Shown here: one piece after another, positions 37,189-46,146 of the stretch
Layout of the letters: every line of letters starts with the position of its first letter
Numbering within the stretch: the first letter of the stretch is position 1
From: Pantoea trifolii
GTDB taxonomy: Bacteria; Pseudomonadota; Gammaproteobacteria; Enterobacterales; Enterobacteriaceae
DNA length: 64,000 bases
Assembly (NCBI RefSeq): GCF_024506435.1
Contig: NZ_JANIET010000001.1
Coordinates: 3,906,001 to 3,970,000, forward strand
Reading direction: 5' to 3'
Program-made: the position numbers and the translations under genes
Notes under the pieces: model-generated
Database searches by the model: none
Told to the model about the DNA's origin: nothing
The model's input: only the letters and a program-made list of their open reading frames with translations

Positions 37189-37968
37189 ATGAGCGCTAAG
37201 AAGATAACCTGGAATGGCGGATTACAACCGGAAGCCATCGATATTCTGGCGAAAGATGGCGGCATGATCGTTAGCCCAACCAAAGTGGGCTACATCATCA
37301 TGACCTCCGATAAAGCCGGACTGGAGCGTAAGTTCGAAGCCAAGCAGCGCAAGCGCAACAAGCCTGGCGTGGTGCTGTGCGGCTCGCTGGAACAGCTGCG
37401 TTCGCTGGCGCAGCTCACGCCAGAAATCAACCAGCTTTATCAGCGTCACTGGGATGAAGATATTCTGCTGGGCTGTATTCTTCCGTGGCGCGACGATGCG
37501 CTGTCGCGTATTCCCGATGATGGCTCAAAAGAGCTGATGATGGATGGCCGTCAAACCAGCTGCTTCGTGATTAAATTCGGCAAGCCAGGCGAAAATATCG
37601 CAAAAGCATTATGGGATACTCACGGGAAATTCTCCTTTGCCAGCTCAGCCAATCCATCTGGGCAGGGAAATCGCGGTTTGGTTGAAGGTATTGGCGAGCG
37701 CATTGAAGCCCGCGCCGATTTAATTATCGAAGCCAATGCTTATGTGAAATCCATTCAGCCTAACGATGCCAATAAAGTGCGCTATGAACAAGGCGTTATG
37801 GTGTCGATGGTCGATAGCGAAGGTCGTCTGATTCCACAGCAAAATGGCGAGCGCAAAATCACGCCGTGCCCGGTGCTGATTCGTAAAGGGTTGGATGTGG
37901 ATAAAATTATGGCGCTGCTGTCCGAGATCTTCCCTTCATGGGATTACCGCCACGGCGATTATTATTGA
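37189..37968 (+). CDS. Sua5/YciO/YrdC-fold protein
   Basis: The protein is 259 residues with ATG at 37189 after ACAGGG. The core is recognisable as the YrdC fold: ILAKDGGMIVSPTKVGYIIM, the KxRxxxKP nucleotide motif in KQRKRNKPGVVL, and SFASSANPSGQGNRGLVEGI. TsaC/Sua5 proteins make threonylcarbamoyl-AMP for tRNA t6A. This one differs in the first loop (the usual PTETVYGLG-type motif is reduced to PTKVGYII) and carries an insertion near residues 80-110, so it is more likely a paralogue of unknown role than the essential TsaC. Confidence 0.75.
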   Translation: MSAKKITWNGGLQPEAIDILAKDGGMIVSPTKVGYIIMTSDKAGLERKFEAKQRKRNKPGVVLCGSLEQLRSLAQLTPEINQLYQRHWDEDILLGCILPWRDDALSRIPDDGSKELMMDGRQTSCFVIKFGKPGENIAKALWDTHGKFSFASSANPSGQGNRGLVEGIGERIEARADLIIEANAYVKSIQPNDANKVRYEQGVMVSMVDSEGRLIPQQNGERKITPCPVLIRKGLDVDKIMALLSEIFPSWDYRHGDYY

Positions 37969-37978
37969 TTTGCGGCTT

Positions 37979-38003
37979 GGTCGCCATGAATGGCGACCCT
38001 ACA
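37979..38003 (+). repeat. REP-like palindrome (GTAG family), copy 5
   Basis: GGTCGCCAT, GA, ATGGCGACC, CTACA. On the minus strand GTAG lies 4 nt after the stop codon of the SDR gene; on the plus strand it is 10 nt after the YrdC-like stop. Confidence 0.88.
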
Positions 38004-38006
38004 GAT

Positions 38007-38828
38007 TTACACATCCGCGCCAAACGCCACATCCCGTTGCCCGCGCAGCTCTGCCAGCCGGCTTTCCAGCGCCGTTTCGATATTCTGATACGCCGTGCTG
38101 CCGAGCGCTAATCGCAGCGGCATGCTGGGCTGATCCAGCGTGGCGATCATCGCCGTGACGCATTTCCTGGCATCGCCGGCAATAGTGAAATCGCCCGAAA
38201 AAATCGCCTGACGCAACTGGCCTGCGGCGTTATCGCGATAAACCGCCAGCGCATCGGCCACATCCAGACCCGCACCAAAATGGGTTGCGGTCGGGCCGGG
38301 TTCCACCAGCAGGAAATCAACACCGAAGCTGGCGACTTCCTGACGCACCGCTTCGACAAACCCTTCAATGCCCCATTTCGTGGCGTGATACAGGCTGAAG
38401 TTGGGATACGCGACCTGGCCGCCTTCCGAAGAAACCTGCGCGATGCGCCCGCCGCCCTGCTGGCGCAGGAAAGGGATCACCGCGCGAATCAGCTGGATTG
38501 AACCGGTAAGATTGGTGACGATCTGGCGCTCAATCTGCGCATCGCTCAACTCTTCAGCCGCGCCAAACAGGCCGTAAGCTGCGTTGCTCACCACCACATC
38601 AATGCGATCGATGGCGGCAAAAGCGCGTTTAATCGCGGGTGCAATGCTGGCGGTGTGCGCCAAATCCAGCGCAATAATCTGCAGCTGTTCGCCGTAGGTT
38701 TGCTGCAGATCGGCCATCGCCTGCTCACGTCGCACCGTTGCCAATACGCGATCGCCGCGCGCCAGTAAACGTTCACTCATCAATCGGCCCAGCCCGCTGC
38801 TGGCACCGGTAATTAACCAGGTTTTCAT
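38007..38828 (-). CDS. short-chain dehydrogenase/reductase (SDR)
   Basis: The protein is 273 residues with ATG at 38828 after AGGAG. The cofactor motif is TGASSGLG (about 8-15), the NAA(Y) structural motif is in VVSNAAYGLFG, the catalytic serine lies in QVSSEGGQ, and the YxxxK pair is YHATK. The classical SDR arrangement with an arginine in VRREQ suggests NADP preference. It is divergent from a LysR-type gene 95 nt away, so probably controlled by it. Substrate unknown. Confidence 0.88.
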   Translation of the reverse strand: MKTWLITGASSGLGRLMSERLLARGDRVLATVRREQAMADLQQTYGEQLQIIALDLAHTASIAPAIKRAFAAIDRIDVVVSNAAYGLFGAAEELSDAQIERQIVTNLTGSIQLIRAVIPFLRQQGGGRIAQVSSEGGQVAYPNFSLYHATKWGIEGFVEAVRQEVASFGVDFLLVEPGPTATHFGAGLDVADALAVYRDNAAGQLRQAIFSGDFTIAGDARKCVTAMIATLDQPSMPLRLALGSTAYQNIETALESRLAELRGQRDVAFGADV

Positions 38829-38923
38829 GTTGTGCTCCTCATATTGAAAACCTGATGGTAGATCGCTTTACTGGTGGAGATAATCCACCTAATCGCGCAT
38901 GACCCGGTGAGGAAAAACCACCA

Positions 38924-39826
38924 ATGAGACGTCCTTCCTGGCACGAACTGCAGGCCATCAAAACGCTGGGCGAGCAGCGCAGCTTTCGCCGTGCCGCTGA
39001 AATGCTCGGCTTAAAGCGCTCTTCGCTCAGCCATCTGGTGAAAACGCTGGAGCACAATCTTGGCGTACAGCTGTTTCAACGCACCACGCGCAGCGTGTCG
39101 CTCACCGATGCCGGGCAGCAACTGCTGGATCGGCTTTCGCCGCTGCTGAACCAGATGGATGATGTGCTGCACGACATCTCCGCCAGTCGTCATCAGCATT
39201 ACGGCACGCTGCGCATCAGCGCCAGCGATGCCTCGATCGGTTTGCTGCTGGATCACGTAGTGGCGGACTTTAGCGCGCGCTATCCCGATATTCAGCTCGA
39301 TTTCGCCGCGCAAGGTGCGTTAGTGGATATCACCGCCGCCGGTTTTGATGCCGGCATTCGGCTGATTGAGGATGTACCGCAGGATATGGTGGCCGTTCCG
39401 CTTGGCGGCCCGCTGACGTTTGTCACCGTCGCCGCGCCCGCTTATCTGACAAGAAACGCGTCGATTCTTCATCCGCGCGATCTGCTGCAACAGCAGTGCA
39501 TTCGCCAGCGCTTGCCAAGCGGTAAACGATATCAGTGGGAATATGCGCAGGCGGGCGAAAAGCATGAGATTGACGTGCCAGGCACGCTGACGTTAGACAG
39601 CAACGCGCTGATGGCGCAGGCCGCTCTCGCCGGTTTGGGCATTGCGTATGTGCCATCGCTGTATGTGGAGAAAGAACTGCGCAGCGGCCAGCTGGTGGAG
39701 CTGCTGGCCGAGTGGCGGGTGCAATCGGCGGGGATTGCGCTGTGGTTCCCGCCCAACCGACATCAATCCATGGCGCTGCGGCTGTTTATCGATGCCCTGA
39801 AAGTCAGCCTGCCTCACTACGCGTGA
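38924..39826 (+). CDS. LysR-family transcriptional regulator
   Basis: The protein is 300 residues with GAGGA before the ATG. An N-terminal helix-turn-helix (FRRAAEMLGLKRSSLSHLVK, then TLEHNLGVQLFQRTTRSVSL) is followed by the LysR effector domain. The helix-turn-helix has Lys-Arg in place of the common Q-P-A. It resembles the large subgroup of DsdC/CrgA-like orphan regulators. Divergent placement points to control of the SDR gene. Confidence 0.88.
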   Translation: MRRPSWHELQAIKTLGEQRSFRRAAEMLGLKRSSLSHLVKTLEHNLGVQLFQRTTRSVSLTDAGQQLLDRLSPLLNQMDDVLHDISASRHQHYGTLRISASDASIGLLLDHVVADFSARYPDIQLDFAAQGALVDITAAGFDAGIRLIEDVPQDMVAVPLGGPLTFVTVAAPAYLTRNASILHPRDLLQQQCIRQRLPSGKRYQWEYAQAGEKHEIDVPGTLTLDSNALMAQAALAGLGIAYVPSLYVEKELRSGQLVELLAEWRVQSAGIALWFPPNRHQSMALRLFIDALKVSLPHYA

Positions 39827-39935
39827 GGTCGAGAAACACGGTTTCAGTCTTAAAACCTTCAGCAACGGCGTTGCTCTCTTCATGCCCGGCGGCGTAACCT
39901 ATCTTCACAAAACCTAAAAAATACACCATCGCAAA

Positions 39936-40853
39936 ATGATCGTACGTCCTCATCAACACTGGTTTCTCCGGCTGTTTGACTGGCATGGCTCGGTGCTCAG
40001 CAACATCGTGTTCCGCCTGTCGCTCAATCTGCTGATGTCGCTGATCGCCATCTTTGGTTACCCGTGGTACTCCACTTTCGGCATTCACCTCACCACCGCG
40101 CCTTTTAGTTTGGTCGGTGTGTCGATCGCTATCTTTCTCGGCTTTCGTAATAACGCCAGCTATGCGCGTTTTATCGAAGCTCGCACCTTGTGGGGCAGCC
40201 TGCATATCACCCAACGCTCGCTGCTGCGGCAGATCAAAAGCATTCGTGGCCTGAGTGAAGAACAGGTACAGGAATTTACCGGCTTGCTGCTGGCGTTCTG
40301 CTGGAGCCTGAAACATCGCCTGCGTAAAACTGATGTGCAGGTCGATTTACAGCGTTTGCTGCCAGCCAGCTGGCACAGCAAAGTGCTGCATCATCCGATG
40401 CCAACGTCGCAGATTTTATTATGTCTGAGTGAATGGCTGGCGCAGCGCCGTGATGAAGGGTTGGTGTCGGATATTGTCTGGCAGAGCATTGATGTAAATC
40501 TTAACCAGCTATCGGCGATTCTGGGCGGTTGCGATCGCATTGCCAGCACACCGATTCCATTCGCCTACAGCCTGATTCTGCATCGCACGGTTTACCTGTT
40601 CTGTACGCTGCTGCCGTTTGCGCTGGTGGCGGATTTACACCTGATGACGCCGCTGGTATCGATGTTTATCTCCTACACCTTTTTGTCGCTGGAAGCGCTG
40701 GCGGAGGAGCTGGAACATCCGTTTGGCACCGCACCGAATCATCTGCCGCTTGATGCGCTGTGCGTCAATATCGAACGCAATTTGAAAGCGATGAATGGCG
40801 ATACGCCGCTGCCGGAACCGCTGCAGCCGGATGCGAATTTTAATTTGACGTAA
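39936..40853 (+). CDS. bestrophin-family anion channel (YneE-like)
   Basis: The protein is 305 residues (304 in E. coli YneE). The bestrophin/UPF0187 fold is indicated by the N-terminal MIVRPHQHWFLRLFDWHGSV, the segment LGFRNNASYARFIEARTLWG, and the later IPFAYSLILHRTVYLFCTLL and EALAEELEHPFGTAPNHLP. Bacterial members form pentameric anion or cation-leaning channels in the inner membrane. It has a weak ribosome binding site and a start 109 nt after the LysR gene. Its stop directly abuts the convergent esterase stop. Confidence 0.9.
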   Translation: MIVRPHQHWFLRLFDWHGSVLSNIVFRLSLNLLMSLIAIFGYPWYSTFGIHLTTAPFSLVGVSIAIFLGFRNNASYARFIEARTLWGSLHITQRSLLRQIKSIRGLSEEQVQEFTGLLLAFCWSLKHRLRKTDVQVDLQRLLPASWHSKVLHHPMPTSQILLCLSEWLAQRRDEGLVSDIVWQSIDVNLNQLSAILGGCDRIASTPIPFAYSLILHRTVYLFCTLLPFALVADLHLMTPLVSMFISYTFLSLEALAEELEHPFGTAPNHLPLDALCVNIERNLKAMNGDTPLPEPLQPDANFNLT

Positions 40854-41750
40854 TTAACCCTGATTATCCAACCAACGCACATACGCCTGATCCCATAATG
40901 CGGCTGGCGTGCCCGCTTTGCCGAGACCAAAACCATGCCCGCCGCTGCTGAGTTCTATCAGCTCAACCGGCACGCGCATGCGGCGACAAGCGTCACGCAT
41001 CATTTCTGTATTGTGGGGGTTGGAGGTGTGATCGTCCTCGGCCTGGGCGAGAAAAGTTGGCGGATATTGCCGCGTGACGTAGTTTTGCACTGACCAGTTG
41101 GCTTCCTGGGTCGGCGTGGCGTTTTGGCCCACCATCATCAGATGCGTGTTGGTGCGCTGATACGGCGCTTCAAGGGTGATCACCGGATAAATCAGCCCAA
41201 CGCTATCCACAATTGGCCTGACCTGATCCAGCGGATCCTGCGCCGGATAGGATTCAAAATCCGGACGCGCCGCCGCCATGCCGAGCAGATGGCCACCGGC
41301 GGAGAAGCCCAACACATGCACTTTGCGCTCCATCGAACGCACCAGACGAATGGCACGTTGCGCATCCTGCAGCGGTGCCAGATTGCCCGCCTGCCACTTC
41401 TCACCCGGTAAACGGTAGCTAAGCACATACACCGTATAGCCGCTGCCATTCAGCCAGCGCGCCACCGGCCAGGCTTCGCGGCCCATACCGATAAAACGAT
41501 AGCCGCCGCCCGCCGCCACAATCACCGCTTCGCCGTTGGGACTTTCCGGGCGGAAACGTTGAATCGCGGGTGAAACGATATTGGTCCAGGAGCCGTGGCG
41601 ATCGACTTTGAGCAAGCCTGAAGGGCCGCCGCCGCCGGGCGGATCGTCGGGCCACAACGGAATGACATCATCGCGAGCAAAGAGTTTGCCCGTGGTCATC
41701 GAGAGAACGGTTGCTCCAGTAGCCAACAAAAAGTGACGACGTGTAATCAT
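40854..41750 (-). CDS. exported alpha/beta hydrolase (esterase), Tat-type signal
   Basis: The protein is 298 residues. The N-terminus MITRRHFLLATGATVLSM has a twin-arginine R-R-H-F-L-L motif with a short hydrophobic segment, suggesting folded export. The alpha/beta hydrolase core shows AVIVAAGGGYRFIGMGREAW (oxyanion region), nucleophile GFSAGG, and His in ELSSGGHGFGLG. This matches the lipase/xylan-esterase-like BD-FAE group. It is followed 1 nt later by the stop of the convergent bestrophin gene, leaving no room for separate terminators. Confidence 0.85.
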   Translation of the reverse strand: MITRRHFLLATGATVLSMTTGKLFARDDVIPLWPDDPPGGGGPSGLLKVDRHGSWTNIVSPAIQRFRPESPNGEAVIVAAGGGYRFIGMGREAWPVARWLNGSGYTVYVLSYRLPGEKWQAGNLAPLQDAQRAIRLVRSMERKVHVLGFSAGGHLLGMAAARPDFESYPAQDPLDQVRPIVDSVGLIYPVITLEAPYQRTNTHLMMVGQNATPTQEANWSVQNYVTRQYPPTFLAQAEDDHTSNPHNTEMMRDACRRMRVPVELIELSSGGHGFGLGKAGTPAALWDQAYVRWLDNQG

Positions 41751-41865
41751 CTTGCCCAGTGCCAGTATGCAAAAAATGCCAGCTTCAACAGCTGAATCTC
41801 ATTATGTGACGCATGTCTGATTTCGACGTTGGCGATTATGTACGTAAATCGTACAAAAAAGCCAT

Positions 41866-41889
41866 AAAAAACGCGCCTAAAAAGGCGCG
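41866..41889 (-). terminator. terminator of the antiporter/small periplasmic gene unit
   Basis: On the minus strand CGCGCCT, TTTT, AGGCGCG, followed by T6. It lies past the ERIC element that follows the small periplasmic protein gene. The plus-strand tail AGCTTTTTC is weaker. Confidence 0.82.
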
Positions 41890-41900
41890 AGCTTTTTCGA

Positions 41901-42025
41901 ATACCCTAAATAATTCGAGCTGCAGGAAGGCGGCAAGGGTGTGAATCCCCAGGAGCTTACAAAAGTAAGTGACTGGGGTGAACACACGCAGCCAACGCAC
42001 CTGCAGCTTGAAGTATGACGGGTAT
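41901..42025. repeat. ERIC element (enterobacterial repetitive intergenic consensus)
   Basis: A 125-nt element bounded by ATACCC and GGGTAT, containing the diagnostic GTGAATCCCCAGGAGCTTAC and AAGTAAGTGACTGGGGTGAA. It forms a long imperfect hairpin. It lies immediately after the stop of the small periplasmic protein gene (sharing one base) and before the terminator, so it will be part of that mRNA's 3' end. Confidence 0.95.
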
Positions 42026-42372
42026 TAGTCCTGTTGCTGGAACTGCGTCATCACCGTTTGTTCACATTGCGATTGGTCATGACGCAGTTTGCCGCGCTCA
42101 TCCTCGCCCAACTCCAGCCACGCGCTAATCACTTCCTGCGCGATTTCTTCATTAAATTCAGGCTGCTGCATAGACGACGAAGACTGGCTGGCCGCGAGTT
42201 GTGACTTCAGCTTCTCCGTGTAGCCATCCAAATCGCTGGTCTTCTTTTCACTGCTCACCAGATGACACAGCTGGCTGGCATAAACATTCTCTTCCTGATT
42301 ATTTTCACCGTCGGCAGCCAGGGCACCGGCTGACAGCGACAGCCCAACGAGGGCGAGTAATAACGCTTTCAT
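42025..42372 (-). CDS. small secreted protein of unknown function
   Basis: The protein is 115 residues with ATG at 42372 after GGAG. A clean signal peptide (LLLALVGLSLSAGALA, cleavage before ADGENN) gives a mature periplasmic domain of about 96 residues, acidic and helical, with two cysteines (SQLCHLV and QSQCEQTV) that could form a disulfide. No family was recognised. It starts 26 nt after the antiporter gene and should share its transcript. Confidence 0.72.
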   Translation of the reverse strand: MKALLLALVGLSLSAGALAADGENNQEENVYASQLCHLVSSEKKTSDLDGYTEKLKSQLAASQSSSSMQQPEFNEEIAQEVISAWLELGEDERGKLRHDQSQCEQTVMTQFQQQD

Positions 42373-42398
42373 AATAGGCTCCAATAATTTCCAATAAA

Positions 42399-43748
42399 TC
42401 AGTTTTCGTTTTGTTCGGCGCGTGCGGCCTGACGGGCAGCACGCCAGTTTAACAACGGCGTGACCGTGATGCCGTGCAACACAATGCTGCACACCACTAA
42501 CGTCAGCGCCATATCCACCATCTGTTCCGCCTGCGGTCCACGCATGCCGTGCACCCATGCATAGGCAATATAATTGATACTGCCGATGCCGCGAATACCC
42601 AGCCAGCCAATCAGCAAACGTCGCATCAGCGGAATATCGCAGCGCCATGTGGTGATCCATACCGCCAGCGGACGCACCACCACAAACAGCAGCAGCGCGA
42701 GGCCGATACCGGTGAGATTCCAGTGCTGCGCGAGCGTAATGCCCAGCACCACCATCATGCCCGCCGCCAGCAAACGCTCGATAGTATCACCAAAGGAGAG
42801 TGCATCGCCGATCACCAAACCCACCGATTTGACCATGCCGCTGCTGCCCTGCGCCATCCGCTGACCGGTATTGACGCGCGCTTCTGCCGGTAAGAAGCGC
42901 TCCTCTTCAGACATCTCATCTTGCGGATAGTGCTTCACCACGCGCAATTCCGCGCGACGTAACCCGACGCCGGCCGCAAAGGTGGCGAGGAAGCCCGACG
43001 CATCAACCGACTGCGCGGCAGCATAGCTCAACGCAATCAGCGCCAGTGCGAACAGATCGTTGGGTGCCACATCCTGATTGGCGGTACGTAAATGCGTCGC
43101 CAGCTGACCGATCAGCCAACCCAGCGCAAAGCCAATTCCCAGTCCGCCGCCAATCGCCCACAGCGCATCTTTGGCAAACCACTCGCCCAGCGCAGCGGTG
43201 CTCAATTCGCCCGGCTGCAACAGCAAAATCGCCAGCATCAGCAGCGGCAGCGCGGAACCGTCGTTCATGCCCGCTTCGCTGGAGAGCGCCACGCGCAGGG
43301 CATCGTCATCACGCGCATCGTTCACGGAAATCAGGCTGGCGAGCACCGGATCGGTCGGCGCAACAATGGCACCAAACGCCAGCGACATCGCCCAATCGAA
43401 GCCAGTGATCCAGTGCACCAGCAGCGTCATGCCGCCGACGGTAAGCAGCATCGCCGGAAACGCCAGCCTGACGCCAAGCCGCCACGCATGCGCGTTGAGC
43501 GGCAAACGCAGTTTCAGCCCGGTGATAAACAGCGAGGCCGCCATGGCGATTTCGGTGAGATGCGCGGCGAGATTGGCGTGACCGATGATGTCGACTTGCA
43601 GCAGATTGAGCATCCACGGACCACACAGGATGCCCGCGAACAGGTAGAGACCAAATGAGGTCACTGGCCCACGGTGAATCCACCCGGAAGCCAGTGACAT
43701 AAGGAGTAAAAGACCGCCGGTGGCGGCGGTCCAGGCCAGGAAATTCAT
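42399..43748 (-). CDS. CPA1-family cation:proton antiporter
   Basis: The protein is 449 residues with about twelve membrane segments. Conserved CPA1/NhaP features are FGAIVAPTDPVLASLI (the APTDP unwound-helix motif), and the ion-site region ALSSEAGMNDGSALPLLMLA with the ND pair. There is no large cytoplasmic regulatory domain. It exchanges Na+ or K+ for protons across the inner membrane. It forms a unit with the small periplasmic protein gene. Ion preference cannot be read from sequence. Confidence 0.9.
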   Translation of the reverse strand: MNFLAWTAATGGLLLLMSLASGWIHRGPVTSFGLYLFAGILCGPWMLNLLQVDIIGHANLAAHLTEIAMAASLFITGLKLRLPLNAHAWRLGVRLAFPAMLLTVGGMTLLVHWITGFDWAMSLAFGAIVAPTDPVLASLISVNDARDDDALRVALSSEAGMNDGSALPLLMLAILLLQPGELSTAALGEWFAKDALWAIGGGLGIGFALGWLIGQLATHLRTANQDVAPNDLFALALIALSYAAAQSVDASGFLATFAAGVGLRRAELRVVKHYPQDEMSEEERFLPAEARVNTGQRMAQGSSGMVKSVGLVIGDALSFGDTIERLLAAGMMVVLGITLAQHWNLTGIGLALLLFVVVRPLAVWITTWRCDIPLMRRLLIGWLGIRGIGSINYIAYAWVHGMRGPQAEQMVDMALTLVVCSIVLHGITVTPLLNWRAARQAARAEQNEN

Positions 43749-43801
43749 AACGCTCCGTTTTTAAATGACATTCTCCTTTAAGCCTGGCACATGTTAAGCG
43801 A

Positions 43802-45007
43802 TCAGTTTTTCAGATGACGGCTGGCGAGGCGAATCATCAGGGCAAGCGCAGCGGCCAACGTTGCGAGTGCGACTACGCCGGTCCAGCCCCAATGCGCCAG
43901 CGCCAGGCTTCCCAGCGCCGCACCGGTCGCCATGCCGATAAACACCACGGTAAACATCAGGGCGTTAAGGCGGCTGCGTGCTTCTGGTGCCAGGCTGTAA
44001 ACCAGCGTCTGATGCGCCACCAGCGTGGCCTGCACACCTAAATCAAAACCGATGGTGCTGATAATAATCAGACCCAGCTGAGCCGGCATCGGCAGCAGCG
44101 GCAACAAGAACATCAGCGCGAACGACACCATAACCAGCGTGGCACCGTACTGCGTAACACGCGCTGGACCGATGCGATCCGCCACGCTGCCAGCTAACGG
44201 CGCGGCCAGAGCGCCTGCGGCACCCGCAAGGCCGAATGCGCCAGCGACCGCGCTGTCCAGATGGAAGTTTTGACTCAGCATCAACGCCAGCGTTGACCAG
44301 AAGGCGCTAAAGCCCACCGACAACAATCCTTGCGCCAGCGCGGCACGGCGCAGCGTTTGATGGTGCTGCCACAGATGCGCCAGCGACAGCAGCAGACGCG
44401 GATAGCTCACCGAGGTACCCGGCGTAAAGCGCGGCAGCACGCGCCACAGCGCAACGCTAATCAGCAACACCGCTACCGCCGCAATCATGTACATGGTGCG
44501 CCAGCCGAAATACTCTGCCACCACGCCGCTCACCACGCGTGACAGCAAAATCCCCACCAGCAATCCCGTCATCACCGTGCCGACGGTTTTGCCTCGACTG
44601 CGCTCCGGCGCTAACGCCGCTGACGCTGGCACGATGTCCTGCGCCACGGTGGCGGTTAAACCGGTGACGAAGCTGGCGACCAGCAAGGCATTTAATCCGC
44701 CCGAGAAGCCACACAGCAGCAGCGCAGCAACCAGCAGCAAACCTTTAATCAGAATAATGGTGCGACGATCGTGACGGTCACCGAGTGGGGCCAGCAGCAG
44801 AATCCCCAGCGCGTAACCGGCTTGCGTCAACATCGGCACCATGCCGACGCTGCCGATCCCGACGTTGAACTGTTTGCTGATGATATCCAGCATCGGCTGG
44901 CTGTAGTAAATCGATGCGACGCTGAGTCCGGCTCCGGCCGCGAGCGTGAAGACCAGCGGCGCGGGCAGTTTTTCAGCTGGCATGGCTGACGTTGAGATGG
45001 CTGACAT
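43802..45007 (-). CDS. MFS transporter, probable drug or metabolite efflux
   Basis: The protein is 401 residues with ATG at 45007 after GGGGGAA. Twelve membrane segments of the DHA1 type are visible, with the loop 2-3 motif LAPLGDRHDRRTII and a start (VASIYYSQPMLDIISKQF) typical of a YnfM/YybF-like exporter group. Substrate unknown. A LysR-type gene lies divergent 92 nt away and probably controls it. There are 53 nt between this gene and the antiporter gene. Confidence 0.87.
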   Translation of the reverse strand: MSAISTSAMPAEKLPAPLVFTLAAGAGLSVASIYYSQPMLDIISKQFNVGIGSVGMVPMLTQAGYALGILLLAPLGDRHDRRTIILIKGLLLVAALLLCGFSGGLNALLVASFVTGLTATVAQDIVPASAALAPERSRGKTVGTVMTGLLVGILLSRVVSGVVAEYFGWRTMYMIAAVAVLLISVALWRVLPRFTPGTSVSYPRLLLSLAHLWQHHQTLRRAALAQGLLSVGFSAFWSTLALMLSQNFHLDSAVAGAFGLAGAAGALAAPLAGSVADRIGPARVTQYGATLVMVSFALMFLLPLLPMPAQLGLIIISTIGFDLGVQATLVAHQTLVYSLAPEARSRLNALMFTVVFIGMATGAALGSLALAHWGWTGVVALATLAAALALMIRLASRHLKN

Positions 45008-45099
45008 AGTGGATTCCCCCGTGAAAGTGCGCTTATTAAAGCGCGTCGCCGCCATACGCGGTAGACTGCTCAAACACAGAACTGTTATGCGTGGTGCGT

Positions 45100-46032
45100 A
45101 TGAACAACATCTCCAGCCTGGATCGCATCGAACTGATGCAAACCTTTATCCGCATCGTCGAGAGCGGATCGCTGTCAGCCGCCGCCACCCAACTCGGTAC
45201 CACGCAGCCCACCATCAGCCGTCGTCTGCAGGCGCTCGAGCAGCGGCTTGGCCTCAAACTGATTATGCGCACCACGCATGCGCTGAAACTTACCGATGAT
45301 GGCGAGCGCTGTTATGCACAGGCGCGTCAGCTGGTGGCGACCTGGCACGCGCTGGAGGATGATCTCACCGGCGCCAGCGATGATCCGATTGGCACCTTGC
45401 GCGTGCGGGCGCCGCATGCGTTTGGCCAGGATCAGCTGATTGAACCGCTGATTGATTATCTGCATCGCTATCCACGCTTAAACGTGGAGTGGACGCTGAA
45501 TGACCGCACGCCAGACTTCATCAGCGAAAACATCGACTGCGCGATTCAGGTCGGTGCGCCCAGCGATGCCTCTATCGTGGCGGTGTTATTGGCGGAGGTG
45601 CCGCGCTTTGTGGTGGCGGCACCGTCGCTGCTGGCCGCGCATCCGCCAGTGGATGAGGTGTCGCAGCTCACTCATCTGCCGTGGCTGGCGCTGACCAGCT
45701 TTTATCGCAACGAAATCGCCTTGCAACGTATTAGCGATGGTCAGCCGCTGAATCTGGCGATTGCGCCGCGCCTCGCCAGCGACAGTTTGTACGCGGTGCG
45801 CAAAGCCGCCATTGCGGGCATGGGCGCGGCGGTGGTGTCGTCGTGGGTGGTGCAGGAGGATTTGGCGAAAGGCGATTTGATTCAGCTGCTGCCGGAGTGG
45901 CAAGCGCCGCCGCTGCCGGTATGGCTGACTTATCCGTGGGCGAGCTATTATCCGGCGCGATTACAGAAGTTTTTCGCCATGATTCGCGAAGTGATGCCGA
46001 AGTTAGCGGGAGCACAGCCGCCGACGCGGTAG
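45100..46032 (+). CDS. LysR-family transcriptional regulator
   Basis: The protein is 310 residues from ATG at 45100; GTG codons at 45091 and 45094 are alternatives, and no strong ribosome binding site decides it. The helix-turn-helix (LSAAATQLGTTQPTISRRLQ) is followed by a LysR effector domain with a GTLRVRAPHAFGQ start. It is divergent from the MFS gene, so likely its regulator. It is followed by a 92-nt palindromic repeat. Confidence 0.87.
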   Translation: MNNISSLDRIELMQTFIRIVESGSLSAAATQLGTTQPTISRRLQALEQRLGLKLIMRTTHALKLTDDGERCYAQARQLVATWHALEDDLTGASDDPIGTLRVRAPHAFGQDQLIEPLIDYLHRYPRLNVEWTLNDRTPDFISENIDCAIQVGAPSDASIVAVLLAEVPRFVVAAPSLLAAHPPVDEVSQLTHLPWLALTSFYRNEIALQRISDGQPLNLAIAPRLASDSLYAVRKAAIAGMGAAVVSSWVVQEDLAKGDLIQLLPEWQAPPLPVWLTYPWASYYPARLQKFFAMIREVMPKLAGAQPPTR

Positions 46033-46039
46033 CGTTTTT

Positions 46040-46131
46040 CCCTCACCCTAACCCTCTCCCAAAGGGAGAGGGAACCGATGGTAGCACGGTCAGCCCCCTC
46101 GCCCGCTTGCGGGAGAGGGCTGGGGTGAGGG
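46040..46131. repeat. intergenic CCCTCACCC-type palindromic repeat
   Basis: CCCTCACCCTAACCCTCTCC at the left and a matching GGGAGAGGGCTGGGGTGAGG at the right form the outer arms. Two nested hairpins, CTCTCCC/GGGAGAG near 46054-46071 and CCCGC/GCGGG near 46102-46113, lie inside. This repeat type is common between genes in many gammaproteobacteria. It sits between two convergent stops. Confidence 0.8.
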
Positions 46132-46146
46132 CCAGCGCGCACCCAA

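Noticed and set aside
37189..37968. Calling this gene tsaC
   Set aside because: The first active-site loop differs from TsaC, an insertion is present, and tsaC normally lies next to aroE. A paralogue is more likely.
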